Assembly (NCBI RefSeq): GCF_934754935.1
Contig: NZ_CAKVJB010000023.1
Span: 1 to 40,216 of the forward strand
From: an uncultured Holdemanella sp.
GTDB taxonomy: Bacteria > Bacillota_I > Bacilli_A > Erysipelotrichales > Erysipelotrichaceae
DNA: 40,216 nt
Direction: 5' to 3'
Below the pieces are notes generated by a model. That model worked only from the letters and a program-made list of their open reading frames with translations. It made no database searches and was not told where the DNA came from. The position numbers and the translations under genes were made by a program. Positions 33,289 to 40,216 of this stretch are shown piece by piece (the stretch's first letter is position 1; every line of letters begins with the position of its first letter).

Positions 33289-33995
33289 AATGATTTAAAT
33301 AAAGATCTATAATAATTGTCAACAAAGGTCTTTTTATAAAATTTTGACAAAGGAATTTTCTCATTGTTAGTTAAGAAAAGATCTCTTTCATCTTTACTAA
33401 TGCCAGAAATATGTTTAAGATTTACCACATAACACTTATAAGGTTGCGCAAAACCATATTCTGTTAATTTTTCAACCCAATATTTCAAAGGATAACTGGT
33501 TTTTATTTGGGCTCCATTTAAAAAGTGAAGTACAGTTGCACGATTTAAAAATTCAACATAGAGAATCTTATCATAGTGAATTTTATATGGTGCAATTTTG
33601 GAATCATAAAATCCCATATATTTTTGAAATGTAGCACCCAATACGTTCTCCATTTCTTCATTAAATATATTTTCATCAATTGGTTTTAAAAAATATCGTT
33701 TGGCATCAATAGAATACCCATCGATCAAATACTGCGAGTATTTAGAAGTAATGATGATCATTAATTCTGGATAAACTTTTCTAAGCTTTTTAGAATACTC
33801 AATTCCATTACTATTTCCGATTTCTACATCCAAAAATAATATGTCTACATTAGAAAAGATATCCAAATTCTCATTTAATTTTAATTCAATACTGATCTTG
33901 TGATCGATATTGCATTTATTAAAATAATGGATGCATAACATTTCAAGATCTTTAGAATCTTTTAAATCATCATCAATAATCAATACATTCAACAT
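33285..33995 (-). CDS. LytTR family response regulator
   Basis: 236 residues from the ATG at 33995, with GGGGGAAGGG upstream; a longer in-frame reading adds a hydrophobic stretch without a good site. Receiver domain with acidic pocket IIDDD (7-10) and phosphoacceptor Asp56 in LFLDVEIGNSNG, then a LytTR DNA-binding domain at about 130-236 (KILYVEFLNRATVLHF and later FAQPYKCYVVNLKHI). These regulators pair with GHKL sensors in quorum or bacteriocin control. No pheromone precursor gene is evident next to it. Confidence 0.9.
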   Translation of the reverse strand: MLNVLIIDDDLKDSKDLEMLCIHYFNKCNIDHKISIELKLNENLDIFSNVDILFLDVEIGNSNGIEYSKKLRKVYPELMIIITSKYSQYLIDGYSIDAKRYFLKPIDENIFNEEMENVLGATFQKYMGFYDSKIAPYKIHYDKILYVEFLNRATVLHFLNGAQIKTSYPLKYWVEKLTEYGFAQPYKCYVVNLKHISGISKDERDLFLTNNEKIPLSKFYKKTFVDNYYRSLFKSL

Positions 33996-34164
33996 AACCC
34001 TTCCCCCTAATCTGTATGAATGAATGAATGTACATAAAGTTGCTTCAAAGAACAACAAAAATATAACTGAAAAAATAATATTAAACATATTTAACCGGAA
34101 TTATTCATGAAAATGTTTAATTTTAATATTTGTTAAATCTCTTAATCCCTATGGGAAAGCAAAA

Positions 34165-34195
34165 GAAACTATATATTCGGAAGGTTAAAACTCTT
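34165..34195 (-). promoter_or_regulatory. Candidate LytTR-regulator binding site
   Basis: On the minus strand AAGAGTTTT (34195-34187) and TATAGTTTC (34173-34165) form imperfect direct repeats whose starts are 22 bases apart, the spacing usual for AgrA/ComE-type LytTR sites. They lie upstream of the response regulator gene, suggesting autoregulation. Confidence 0.4.
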
Positions 34196-34222
34196 TTATA
34201 TTAATTATACGTGTTATATTTG

Positions 34223-34264
34223 AAGAAGTCAGAGGATATTCCTTTTAATATCCTCTGACTTCTT
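34223..34264 (-). terminator. Long perfect hairpin downstream of the YcxB-like gene
   Basis: An 18-base arm (34223-34240, AAGAAGTCAGAGGATATT) pairs perfectly with 34247-34264 around CCTTTT. It follows the YcxB-like gene by about 60 bases. There is no clear T run on either strand, so it may be an inefficient terminator or an RNA-stability element. The rest of 33996-34325 holds only the possible LytTR site and AT-rich sequence. Confidence 0.55.
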
Positions 34265-34325
34265 AACATATAAATTATAAATTCTATGTACCAAAGTGAT
34301 TCTTTATTTTAAAAGTTAGAAATTT

Positions 34326-34861
34326 TTATAAAAACCACCTGATTTTTTTTGCGTTACCTTTCTGAACTAAAAGCTTTTCTATTTGTTTTGCTTGTTCTGA
34401 ATTTGGATCTATAGGAAAATTAACTAGACAATTTCCTTTTGTGACGATGCATAATTGATTATCAAGAAAAAAGTATTTTACCATATCTTCATATTTAAAA
34501 TTTAAACTTCTTTTTTCTCCCTCAACTAGCCATTCGTCTTCTTCAAAAACAATTGCTTCTGGAAATTCATCTGTATCTCCATACATTATTCGTACTCTTT
34601 CAAAGGTATTTTTTACCCTTTTCTTTGTTATAATGATACAAACAATTTGAGTCCAAATTAATAAGCTTGATATAACTATAAATAAGGCAAGAAGAATATC
34701 TTCGATATGTAAGGTTCCACAAAAGAATCCACAACAAAAAATGGTGATGGGAGTAAATATTAAAATGAAAATTAATAATATTTTATAAGTATAGAGTGAA
34801 ACATTTTTTTTAATACATTCTCTACCATATTTTTTGTCATAATATATTCTATTTTAATCAT
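34326..34861 (-). pseudogene. YcxB-like membrane protein gene, frameshifted at an A8 tract
   Basis: An ATG at 34861 with GAGAGGGG upstream opens MIKIEYIMTKNMVENVLKK, then the frame fails. In the -1 frame the protein continues NVSLYTYKILLIFILIFTPI, a second helix (ILLALFIVISSLLIWTQIV) and the conserved C-terminal part (MYGDTDEF to IRWFL), which resembles the YcxB-like domain. The switch falls at a run of eight A (minus strand, 34811-34804); one extra A would give an uninterrupted 178-codon gene, the normal family size. This can be a slippage-prone contingency tract, a true null mutation or a sequencing error. The intact part from 34586 to 34326 is 86 residues. Confidence 0.7.
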
Positions 34862-34887
34862 ATTAAACCCCTCTCTTTTTTTATTTT

Positions 34888-35895
34888 CTACCACATCTCT
34901 ATTGGTTTTGTATCTGAACTAAGTTGGTTTACACTATTTGGACAGTTGCTTTGCATTTCCTGATTCAAGGATTCATCTGTAATATCGATTGGATAAAGAT
35001 AAATCATGTTTTCAGATATATATGCCGTATATTCCGCATCATAATCATAAACTGGAATCAAATCATAACAATTCTCAATACTTCTAGGTTGAAGGGTGAC
35101 ATTCACTTGCGATCCATACATTTTTTGCTCAGCCACATATGTACCAAGGATACCTGTATTCCCGTTTTTATCTAATTCTAAAAAGGTTTGAATTTGATAT
35201 CCTTTGGCATTGATATCTGCATTACTGAAATACTGTATTGCATCTAATGATTCATTGTAGTTTGTATTTTCATCAAACTGTACATCTTTGAACAATTCAG
35301 GAAGATTTACAAAATCCGTCTTTGAATAATCTAAATCAAACTTCTCTTCAAATTCTTGAATCAAAGTTCTTTCTCTTTCCATCATTTCTTTTAAAAATGG
35401 TGTATCGTCAAATAGAAGTGAACCGTCATTTTGAACTGTTATATCTCCTGAAGCTGTGATTGTGTCAAAATATAAAGGTCCATGATAGATAACATTCATA
35501 TAATCCATAGAATACTTCTTATACTCTGTATCCGTCGATTGAATCGTTAGTTTTTCATTATTAATGGTTTGATCATCTTCGATTGTCTGCAGATCATAGA
35601 TGTATGTGATTCCATCTTCTTGAAAACCATAAGAAACGGTGGCATTTTCTTCTATATTTTGAATAAATATTCTAGGATGATCTTTTACATTTTCCTCTAC
35701 GGATATTTTCCATTTTCCTTCTTGATAATTCTTATAATCCAAAGCCTGTGCTGTTACATTCCAAAAATCTTCCGGTACTTGATTTTTTATTCCATTTATC
35801 AAATATAATACAAACAAAGAAAATACAATACCTATCACTACTATTATTAATATAATTGTCATTTTATTTTTCTTATTTCTTGATATTTTCCTCAT
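34888..35895 (-). CDS. Membrane-anchored extracytoplasmic protein of unknown function
   Basis: 335 residues from the ATG at 35895. A basic N-terminus (MRKISRNKKNKM) precedes one helix (about 13-35, TIILIIVVIGIVFSLFVLYL), so the bulk is predicted outside the cell, with an acidic, Asn- and Tyr-rich sequence. I do not recognise a domain. An in-frame reading extends to a GTG at 35955 and would add a CVQG tetrapeptide repeated four times, encoded by a 12-base tandem repeat; it has no ribosome site, so I favour the ATG. The repeat units each contain AAGGATG, so they may also supply or shift the ribosome site. It lies just upstream of the YcxB-like gene on the same strand. Confidence 0.68.
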   Translation of the reverse strand: MRKISRNKKNKMTIILIIVVIGIVFSLFVLYLINGIKNQVPEDFWNVTAQALDYKNYQEGKWKISVEENVKDHPRIFIQNIEENATVSYGFQEDGITYIYDLQTIEDDQTINNEKLTIQSTDTEYKKYSMDYMNVIYHGPLYFDTITASGDITVQNDGSLLFDDTPFLKEMMERERTLIQEFEEKFDLDYSKTDFVNLPELFKDVQFDENTNYNESLDAIQYFSNADINAKGYQIQTFLELDKNGNTGILGTYVAEQKMYGSQVNVTLQPRSIENCYDLIPVYDYDAEYTAYISENMIYLYPIDITDESLNQEMQSNCPNSVNQLSSDTKPIEMW

Positions 35896-35898
35896 GTC

Positions 35899-35945
35899 TT
35901 GCACACATCCTTGCACACATCCTTGCACACATCCTTGCACACATC
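35899..35945. repeat. 12-base tandem repeat, four units
   Basis: TTGCACACATCC repeats nearly four times with no mismatches (the last unit lacks one base). It covers the 5' end or leader of the membrane-anchored protein gene. Perfect identity implies recent expansion. Confidence 0.92.
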
Positions 35946-35955
35946 TTTTATCCAC

Positions 35956-36275
35956 AGTCTTAATGTATGGATTATTTATATTATATATTATATAGTCATT
36001 TTATAAAAATTTTATTCTTGATGAACAAAAGGTCATTTTTTTGAATAACACGTTAATAAAAGACATTGATTATACGTTTATTCTCAGAAAAATACAATAG
36101 ATTAGGTATTAAAAAACTAGAAGACATTCAACTAATCAAATATGAAGTTTAACATTAGAAAAAGACATTGTAATTTAAAAACTATCCTCTTATTCATTTT
36201 TATGTCCTTTCATTCATATCTAGTCAATAACTAAAATAATATAGTATACTTAAATTAGAAAGGCAGGACATAACT
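35956..36275. other. AT-rich intergenic region with three AAGACATT repeats
   Basis: This 320-base divergent region holds no convincing gene. AAGACATT occurs at 36060, 36121 and 36162, spaced 61 and 41 bases, each close to a whole number of helical turns. A TATACT at about 36244-36250 is a likely -10 for the lipoprotein gene, and TATAAT-like sequences near 35985-36000 may serve the leftward gene. The repeats could bind a shared regulator. Confidence 0.4.
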
Positions 36276-37067
36276 ATGAAAAAATTAGCAATCGCAATCA
36301 CAAGTTTACTTTTAATGACTGGATGCTCTTCTACACCTACCATCACAAACACAAATAATATTAAGGAGCATATTCTAAAGGATAATGTAGCTTATGAATC
36401 ATTCTCTTCCTATAGTGATTCAGATTCAATTATTCGTTTACCAAATGGAGAATATATTCATGGAACAAAAGAAGTAGATGGAAAATATTATGACAGCGAT
36501 CAAGATTCAGGTGCCATTCAGGCTAAAAAAGCAAAATATTATGCTTTACTGGCTACTGATGTGGATAACTATCTAACTGAAGAATTTGAAGGATTCAATG
36601 ATTCAGATGAGGTTTTCTATAATAAAAAAGGTGGCTTCACAAACGCATCTACAGTCATTGATGAAAATGGTAACGAAAAAGACTTGGCCAATAATCCAGA
36701 CTATGAATCTATGACAATAAAAGAGGTAAAAGAAAAAGAATACAATCGTTTGATCCAAGAAGATGCTAAAGAAGAAAAGAAAAATCTTTCTCCTCCAGTA
36801 AGTGAATTAAACGAATTATTGCCAAAAACAGATTCTATTTCAAGAACGGTTTTCAACAAAAAGAATAAATATGCTATTCATTATTATGAAATAGAAGAAA
36901 ATGAGTATTCAAACTATATAAAGACAATGAAGGAGAATGGTTTTGATTCCATTGATCCAAATTCTCCAGAAGAAACATTTTTAGGCGTTAACAGTGATAA
37001 TATATCAGTCAATATACATTATGACGCGACAAATAAAACTCTTGATGTAGATATTCGAAGACAATAA
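36276..37067 (+). CDS. Lipoprotein with a DUF6591-like C-terminal segment
   Basis: 263 residues. Signal peptide with lipobox LLLMTGC, so Cys17 is the predicted lipidated residue, followed by a Ser/Thr/Asn-rich linker. The middle is highly acidic. The C-terminal part (about 180-263), with NKYAIHYYEIEENEYSNY, then IKTMKENGFD and a short beta-like ending, resembles the DUF6591 region of small Firmicute lipoproteins. Function unknown; anchored on the outer face of the membrane. Expressed on its own, with an AGGCAGGA site before the ATG and a terminator after it. Confidence 0.82.
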   Translation: MKKLAIAITSLLLMTGCSSTPTITNTNNIKEHILKDNVAYESFSSYSDSDSIIRLPNGEYIHGTKEVDGKYYDSDQDSGAIQAKKAKYYALLATDVDNYLTEEFEGFNDSDEVFYNKKGGFTNASTVIDENGNEKDLANNPDYESMTIKEVKEKEYNRLIQEDAKEEKKNLSPPVSELNELLPKTDSISRTVFNKKNKYAIHYYEIEENEYSNYIKTMKENGFDSIDPNSPEETFLGVNSDNISVNIHYDATNKTLDVDIRRQ

Positions 37068-37076
37068 ATTTAAATT

Positions 37077-37109
37077 GCTCAAACAACATTTAGTTGTCTG
37101 AGCTTTTTT
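37077..37109 (+). terminator. Intrinsic terminator after the lipoprotein gene
   Basis: GCTCAAACAAC pairs with GTTGTCTGAGC with one mismatch, followed by six T. Confidence 0.85.
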
Positions 37110-37115
37110 AATACA

Positions 37116-37148
37116 AAGAAAAAAAGACTGGAATTTTCATCCAGCCTT
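37116..37148 (-). terminator. Intrinsic terminator of the purD-fhs unit
   Basis: AAGACTGGA (37124-37132) pairs with TCCAGCCTT (37140-37148) with one G-U pair; the minus strand continues with seven T. Confidence 0.85.
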
Positions 37149-37153
37149 TGACA

Positions 37154-38824
37154 TTAGAATAATCCTACGATCTTACCATTTTCATCCACATCCATATCTA
37201 ATGCACTTGGATGTTTTGGAAGTCCTGGCATTGTCAATACTTTACCTGTTAAGGCAACAATGAAGCCTGCACCTAAGCTTGGGCGTAATTCACGAACTGT
37301 AATTCTAAATCCTGTAGGACGCCCCATTACTTTACCATCATCTGATAATGACATTTGTGTCTTAGCCATACAGATTGGTAATTTATCCCATCCTAATTCA
37401 TTGAACTTCGAAATTTGTGCTTGAGCTTCTTCTGTAAAATCAACACCATCGGCACCATATACTTTCTTGGCAATGGTTTCTACTTTTTCTTCAATTGACT
37501 TATCTAAATCATATAAAGGAGCATAGTTATTTTCTTGATCACATAACGCAACTACTTTGTTCGCCAAATCAATAGCGCCTTCTCCACCTTTTGCCCATAC
37601 TTGAGATAATGACATTGGATGGTTATTATCTTCACACCATTTTTCTAATGCAGCCACTTCAGCCGGTGTATCTGTCGCAAATTCATTGATCGCAACAATG
37701 TATGGTAAGCCAAATTGTTGCACTGTATCAATGTGTTTAGCTAAGTTTTCACATCCCGCAAGCATTGCTTCTACATTTTCTTCTTTTAGATCTTCTAGAG
37801 CAATTCCACCATGTTGTTTTAAGGCACGAATTGTCGCAACGATCACAACCGCATTTGGTTGAAGATTCGCCAATCGACACTTGATATCCAAGAATTTTTC
37901 AGCACCTAGATCGGCACCAAATCCAGCTTCTGTAACTGTATAATCCGCAAGTTCTAGACATGCCTTTGTGGCAATGACAGAGTTACATCCATGCGCAATA
38001 TTCGCAAATGGACCACCATGAATCAACACTGGATTGTGTTCAAGTGTTTGAACCACATTAGGCAATACGGCATCTTTCATAACCATAGCCAAAGCACCTT
38101 CAATACCTAAATCATGTACATATACTGGCTTATCATCATAAGTATATGCCACAAGCATTTTTCCAAATCTTTCTTTAAGATCCATTAAATCATCCGCTAA
38201 ACATAAAGCAGCCATGATTTCACTCGCAACTGTAATATTGAATCCATCTTTACGTTCTACACCATTGGCTTTAGCACCACAACCAATTGTGATATTACGC
38301 AAAGTACGATCATTCATATCTAAACAACGTTTGAAAGTTACTTTTTCAGGATCAATATTCAATTCATTTCCCTGATGAATCACATTATCTAAACATGCAC
38401 TTACCAAGTTATTGGCTGTCGTAATCGCATGCATATCTCCCGTAAAGTGAAGGTTGATATCTTCCATTGGTACAACTTGGGCATAGCCACCACCAGTAGC
38501 TCCACCTTTTAATCCAAATACTGGACCTAAACTTGGTTCACGTAAAGCCATCATCGTTTTCTTACCTAAACGATTTAAGGCATCTCCCAAACCAACCGTT
38601 GTCGTACTCTTTCCTTCTCCAGCTTTAGTCGGATTAATAGCTGTAACTAATACTAATTTTCCATGAGGATTATTTTCAATAGATTTTAAATAATCAAAAG
38701 ACAATTTAGCTTTATATTTTCCATAATGTTCCAAGCTATCAGCAGGAATCCCAATTTTTGCGGCAACCTTTTCAATCGGTTCCATGACACATTCTTGTGC
38801 AATTTCTAAATCTGTTTTAGCCAT
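37154..38824 (-). CDS. fhs: Formate-tetrahydrofolate ligase
   Basis: 556 residues from the ATG at 38824, the normal size; AAGGA lies at the end of purD. The P-loop-like PTKAGEGKSTTTVGLGDAL (65-83), EPSLGPVFGLKGGATGGGYAQV, HGGPFANIAHGCNS and EAGFGADLGAEKF are diagnostic. It makes 10-formyl-THF from formate, ATP and THF, supplying purine synthesis and one-carbon metabolism, or the methyl branch of acetogenesis. The ATG begins two bases after the purD stop, so both are made from one transcript; 10-formyl-THF feeds two later steps of the purine pathway. Confidence 0.97.
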   Translation of the reverse strand: MAKTDLEIAQECVMEPIEKVAAKIGIPADSLEHYGKYKAKLSFDYLKSIENNPHGKLVLVTAINPTKAGEGKSTTTVGLGDALNRLGKKTMMALREPSLGPVFGLKGGATGGGYAQVVPMEDINLHFTGDMHAITTANNLVSACLDNVIHQGNELNIDPEKVTFKRCLDMNDRTLRNITIGCGAKANGVERKDGFNITVASEIMAALCLADDLMDLKERFGKMLVAYTYDDKPVYVHDLGIEGALAMVMKDAVLPNVVQTLEHNPVLIHGGPFANIAHGCNSVIATKACLELADYTVTEAGFGADLGAEKFLDIKCRLANLQPNAVVIVATIRALKQHGGIALEDLKEENVEAMLAGCENLAKHIDTVQQFGLPYIVAINEFATDTPAEVAALEKWCEDNNHPMSLSQVWAKGGEGAIDLANKVVALCDQENNYAPLYDLDKSIEEKVETIAKKVYGADGVDFTEEAQAQISKFNELGWDKLPICMAKTQMSLSDDGKVMGRPTGFRITVRELRPSLGAGFIVALTGKVLTMPGLPKHPSALDMDVDENGKIVGLF

Positions 38825-38825
38825 T

Positions 38826-40058
38826 TTACATATCCTTCTTTCCAATATCGTTTCTATGAAATAAATCTTTACAGTGAACCTTTTCTAATTCTGCATATGT
38901 ATGATCAAATGCAGCTTGTAGCGTATCTTCTAATGAAACAACCATTAAAACACGTCCACCATCTGTGACTAATCCTTCATCTGTCATTTTTGTTCCCATG
39001 TGGAAAACCAATCCATCCACATCATCTACACCTGTAATCAAAGATCCTTTTGTAGAGCTTGCAGGATAATTTGTGCTTGCTAAAACAACACCATGACTGA
39101 CTTTATCTGTCCATTTTAATTCAACTGGTTTATTGTCCATTAAATCTAAAATAGCTTGTACAAAATCACTTTCTAAACGAGGCAAAATAACTTCGGCTTC
39201 TGGATCTCCAAAGCGCGCATTAAATTCAATGGTTTTGATGCCTTTTTCTGTCAACATCAATCCACCATATAAGAAGCCAGTGAATGGAACACCTTCTTTA
39301 ACCATGGCACTTGCCATTGGCTTCATAATTTCATTCATAGCCTCATCAATGATTTCAGAAGTAATCTTTTTAACTGGACTATACGATCCCATACCACCTG
39401 TATTCGGACCTTTATCTCCATCAAATACACACTTGTGATCTTGAGCTACTTCTAAAGGTACTACTGTTTCGTTGTGTACTAAACAAATCAAAGAAAACTC
39501 AAATCCAAATAAACATTCTTCAATCACAACCGAATTATTTTCAATCGCAAAAGCAATGTCCAAAGCTTCCTTAGCCTGTTCTAATGTAGAAGCTACCGTA
39601 ACACCTTTTCCAGCTTTTAAACCATCTTCCTTAATAACGATAGGAGCACCTTGTTCTTGTACATATGCCCATGCAGATTCTAAATCATAGAATGTTTTAT
39701 AAGCTGCCGTTGGAATATTATATTTTGCCATGATTTTCTTGGCAAAATCCTTACTTGATTCGACTTGAGTCGCTTTTTTATCAGGTCCAAAAATCTTTAG
39801 GCCTTCCTTTTTAAACGCATCTACAACACCTAGAGCTAAAGTTGCCTCAGGACCTACGATGGTTAAATCTACTTTTCTTTCTTTTGCCAAAGCAACAAGA
39901 CCATCTACATCATTGTCTTTTACATCGACACATTCTCCAATTTTTGCCATTCCAGGATTGCCTGGTGCACAAATCAACTCATCACATAAAGCTGAACGTT
40001 TACATGCATACGCAAGTGCGTGTTCACGTCCGCCCTTACCGATAACTAGTATTTTCAT
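38826..40058 (-). CDS. purD: Phosphoribosylamine-glycine ligase (GAR synthetase)
   Basis: 410 residues. ATP-grasp enzyme with GKGGREHALA at the N-terminus, the VIKEDGLKAGKGV phosphate-binding loop, PNTGGMGSYSPV and FNARFGDPEAE near the metal site. It joins glycine to phosphoribosylamine, the step after PurF. AAAAGGAGA precedes the ATG. It is linked to fhs rather than to other pur genes. A terminator hairpin and a group II intron end lie directly upstream, so the transcript starts in the short space after 40100, possibly from a TATGAT near 40090. Confidence 0.97.
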   Translation of the reverse strand: MKILVIGKGGREHALAYACKRSALCDELICAPGNPGMAKIGECVDVKDNDVDGLVALAKERKVDLTIVGPEATLALGVVDAFKKEGLKIFGPDKKATQVESSKDFAKKIMAKYNIPTAAYKTFYDLESAWAYVQEQGAPIVIKEDGLKAGKGVTVASTLEQAKEALDIAFAIENNSVVIEECLFGFEFSLICLVHNETVVPLEVAQDHKCVFDGDKGPNTGGMGSYSPVKKITSEIIDEAMNEIMKPMASAMVKEGVPFTGFLYGGLMLTEKGIKTIEFNARFGDPEAEVILPRLESDFVQAILDLMDNKPVELKWTDKVSHGVVLASTNYPASSTKGSLITGVDDVDGLVFHMGTKMTDEGLVTDGGRVLMVVSLEDTLQAAFDHTYAELEKVHCKDLFHRNDIGKKDM

Positions 40059-40100
40059 TGCGTTTTAATCTCCTTTTTCTTTACCTTTCAATCATAACAG

Positions 40101-40123
40101 AAAAAAGACCATTATGGGTCTTT
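40101..40123 (-). terminator. Minus-strand terminator upstream of purD
   Basis: AAAGACC (40104-40110) pairs with GGTCTTT (40117-40123); the minus strand continues with six T. It ends whatever is transcribed from the right, including the group II intron, and shields purD. Confidence 0.78.
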
Positions 40124-40140
40124 ATTCACAAATTTTTTAA

Positions 40141-40216
40141 ATAGGGTAGAGGAATAATACAAAGATTATTGCCCCTCCCGTTGAACCGTACGTACGGGTC
40201 ACGTATACGGCTCTAC
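40141..40216 (-). mobile_element. Group II intron, 3' end (domains V and VI), truncated by the window
   Basis: On the minus strand, domain V starts with GAGCCGTATACG and ends with CGTACGTACGGTTC (about 40213-40183). GAGCCGTA pairs with TACGGTTC, a two-base CG bulge follows, then the TACG/CGTA upper stem with a TGACC loop; the catalytic AGC triad is present. Domain VI follows from GGGAGGGG, with an AATAAT/ATTATT stem, to CCTCTACCCTAT, giving a 3' splice site near 40141. The compact domain V and small domain VI resemble bacterial class C-like introns. Any reverse transcriptase gene would lie beyond the right edge. Confidence 0.85.

Noticed and set aside
33996..34088. In-frame hydrophobic extension of the LytTR regulator gene
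   Set aside because: It would put a membrane helix before a receiver domain, lacks a ribosome site, and the internal ATG has an excellent one.
34024..34110. 28-codon plus-strand frame near the LytTR gene, considered as a pheromone precursor
   Set aside because: No ribosome site, no leader or processing motif, and it is antisense to the regulator leader.
34203..34274. Short minus-strand frame running through the long hairpin
   Set aside because: The coding reading is fully explained by the inverted repeat and has no ribosome site.
35899..35945. Tandem repeats considered as a CRISPR array
   Set aside because: Units are 12 bases and contiguous with no spacers, and no cas genes are present.
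36141..36233. 30-codon plus-strand frame with a hydrophobic stretch before the lipoprotein gene
   Set aside because: No ribosome site and an AT-rich composition; it overlaps the likely promoter region of the next gene.

Overview
The window is AT-rich chromosomal DNA from a low-GC Gram-positive bacterium (Bacillota). Gene content and style (PRD-regulated fructose-family PTS, LytTR/GHKL signalling, a Cys-ligated Bacillus-type PurF, Fhs, peptidase T, strong AGGAGG ribosome sites, many short intrinsic terminators) fit an anaerobic gut Firmicute, most likely of the Erysipelotrichia. That placement is inference from protein style; there is no rRNA in the window.

Region 1 (79-11730) is a sugar-acid or sugar-phosphate locus built around a shared control region at 6356-6631. 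Leftward runs one operon: a 6-phosphogluconate-dehydrogenase-family enzyme, a small two-helix membrane protein, a PRD/EIIB/EIIA regulator, PTS EIIA, EIIB and EIIC, and a cytoplasmic FG-GAP-like beta-propeller with evenly spaced histidines. Rightward come an RpiR regulator and then, from its own promoter, a class II aldolase, a PPC/DUF296 protein, a four-carbon acid sugar kinase (OtnK type) and a class II aldolase-fold decarboxylase (OtnC type). A convergent 2-keto-3-deoxygluconate kinase gene carries an in-frame TAA at codon 23. The control region holds a cre-like site, four copies of a TTTCCACATT motif in a regular layout and two inverted repeats. I think this is the best candidate for an uncharacterised catabolic system in the window.

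Region 2 (11800-19757): an ftsH preceded by a CIRCE element (HrcA operator), an AAA_14/DUF4143 ATPase bracketed by three related palindromic repeats and followed by a fragment resembling the tail of a second such ATPase, a soluble multi-PAS hybrid histidine kinase, and DAHP synthase.

Region 3 (19800-20260) has no annotated-size gene but shows the layout of a type I toxin-antitoxin locus: a 33-residue hydrophobic peptide on the minus strand with a strong ribosome site, overlapped at its 3' end by a predicted plus-strand RNA with its own promoter and terminator.

Region 4 (20353-32027) is mostly housekeeping: GNAT acetyltransferase, nitroreductase, M32 carboxypeptidase, an N-terminally short RecG/AlbA-type regulator, ketopantoate reductase, a VanZ-like protein, a gamma-glutamylcyclotransferase-like protein, thioredoxin, a Cof-type HAD phosphatase, PurF, an AI-2E family transporter, a SIS-domain protein, tRNA-Thr(TGT), tRNA-Leu(CAG) and peptidase T.

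Region 5 (32107-37067) is accessory: a LytTR response regulator with a degenerate GHKL sensor, a YcxB-like gene frameshifted at a run of eight A, a membrane-anchored protein whose 5' end is a 12-bp tandem repeat, and a lipoprotein. Region 6 (37154-40216) holds fhs and purD in one unit, then the 3' end (domains V and VI) of a group II intron that runs off the right edge.
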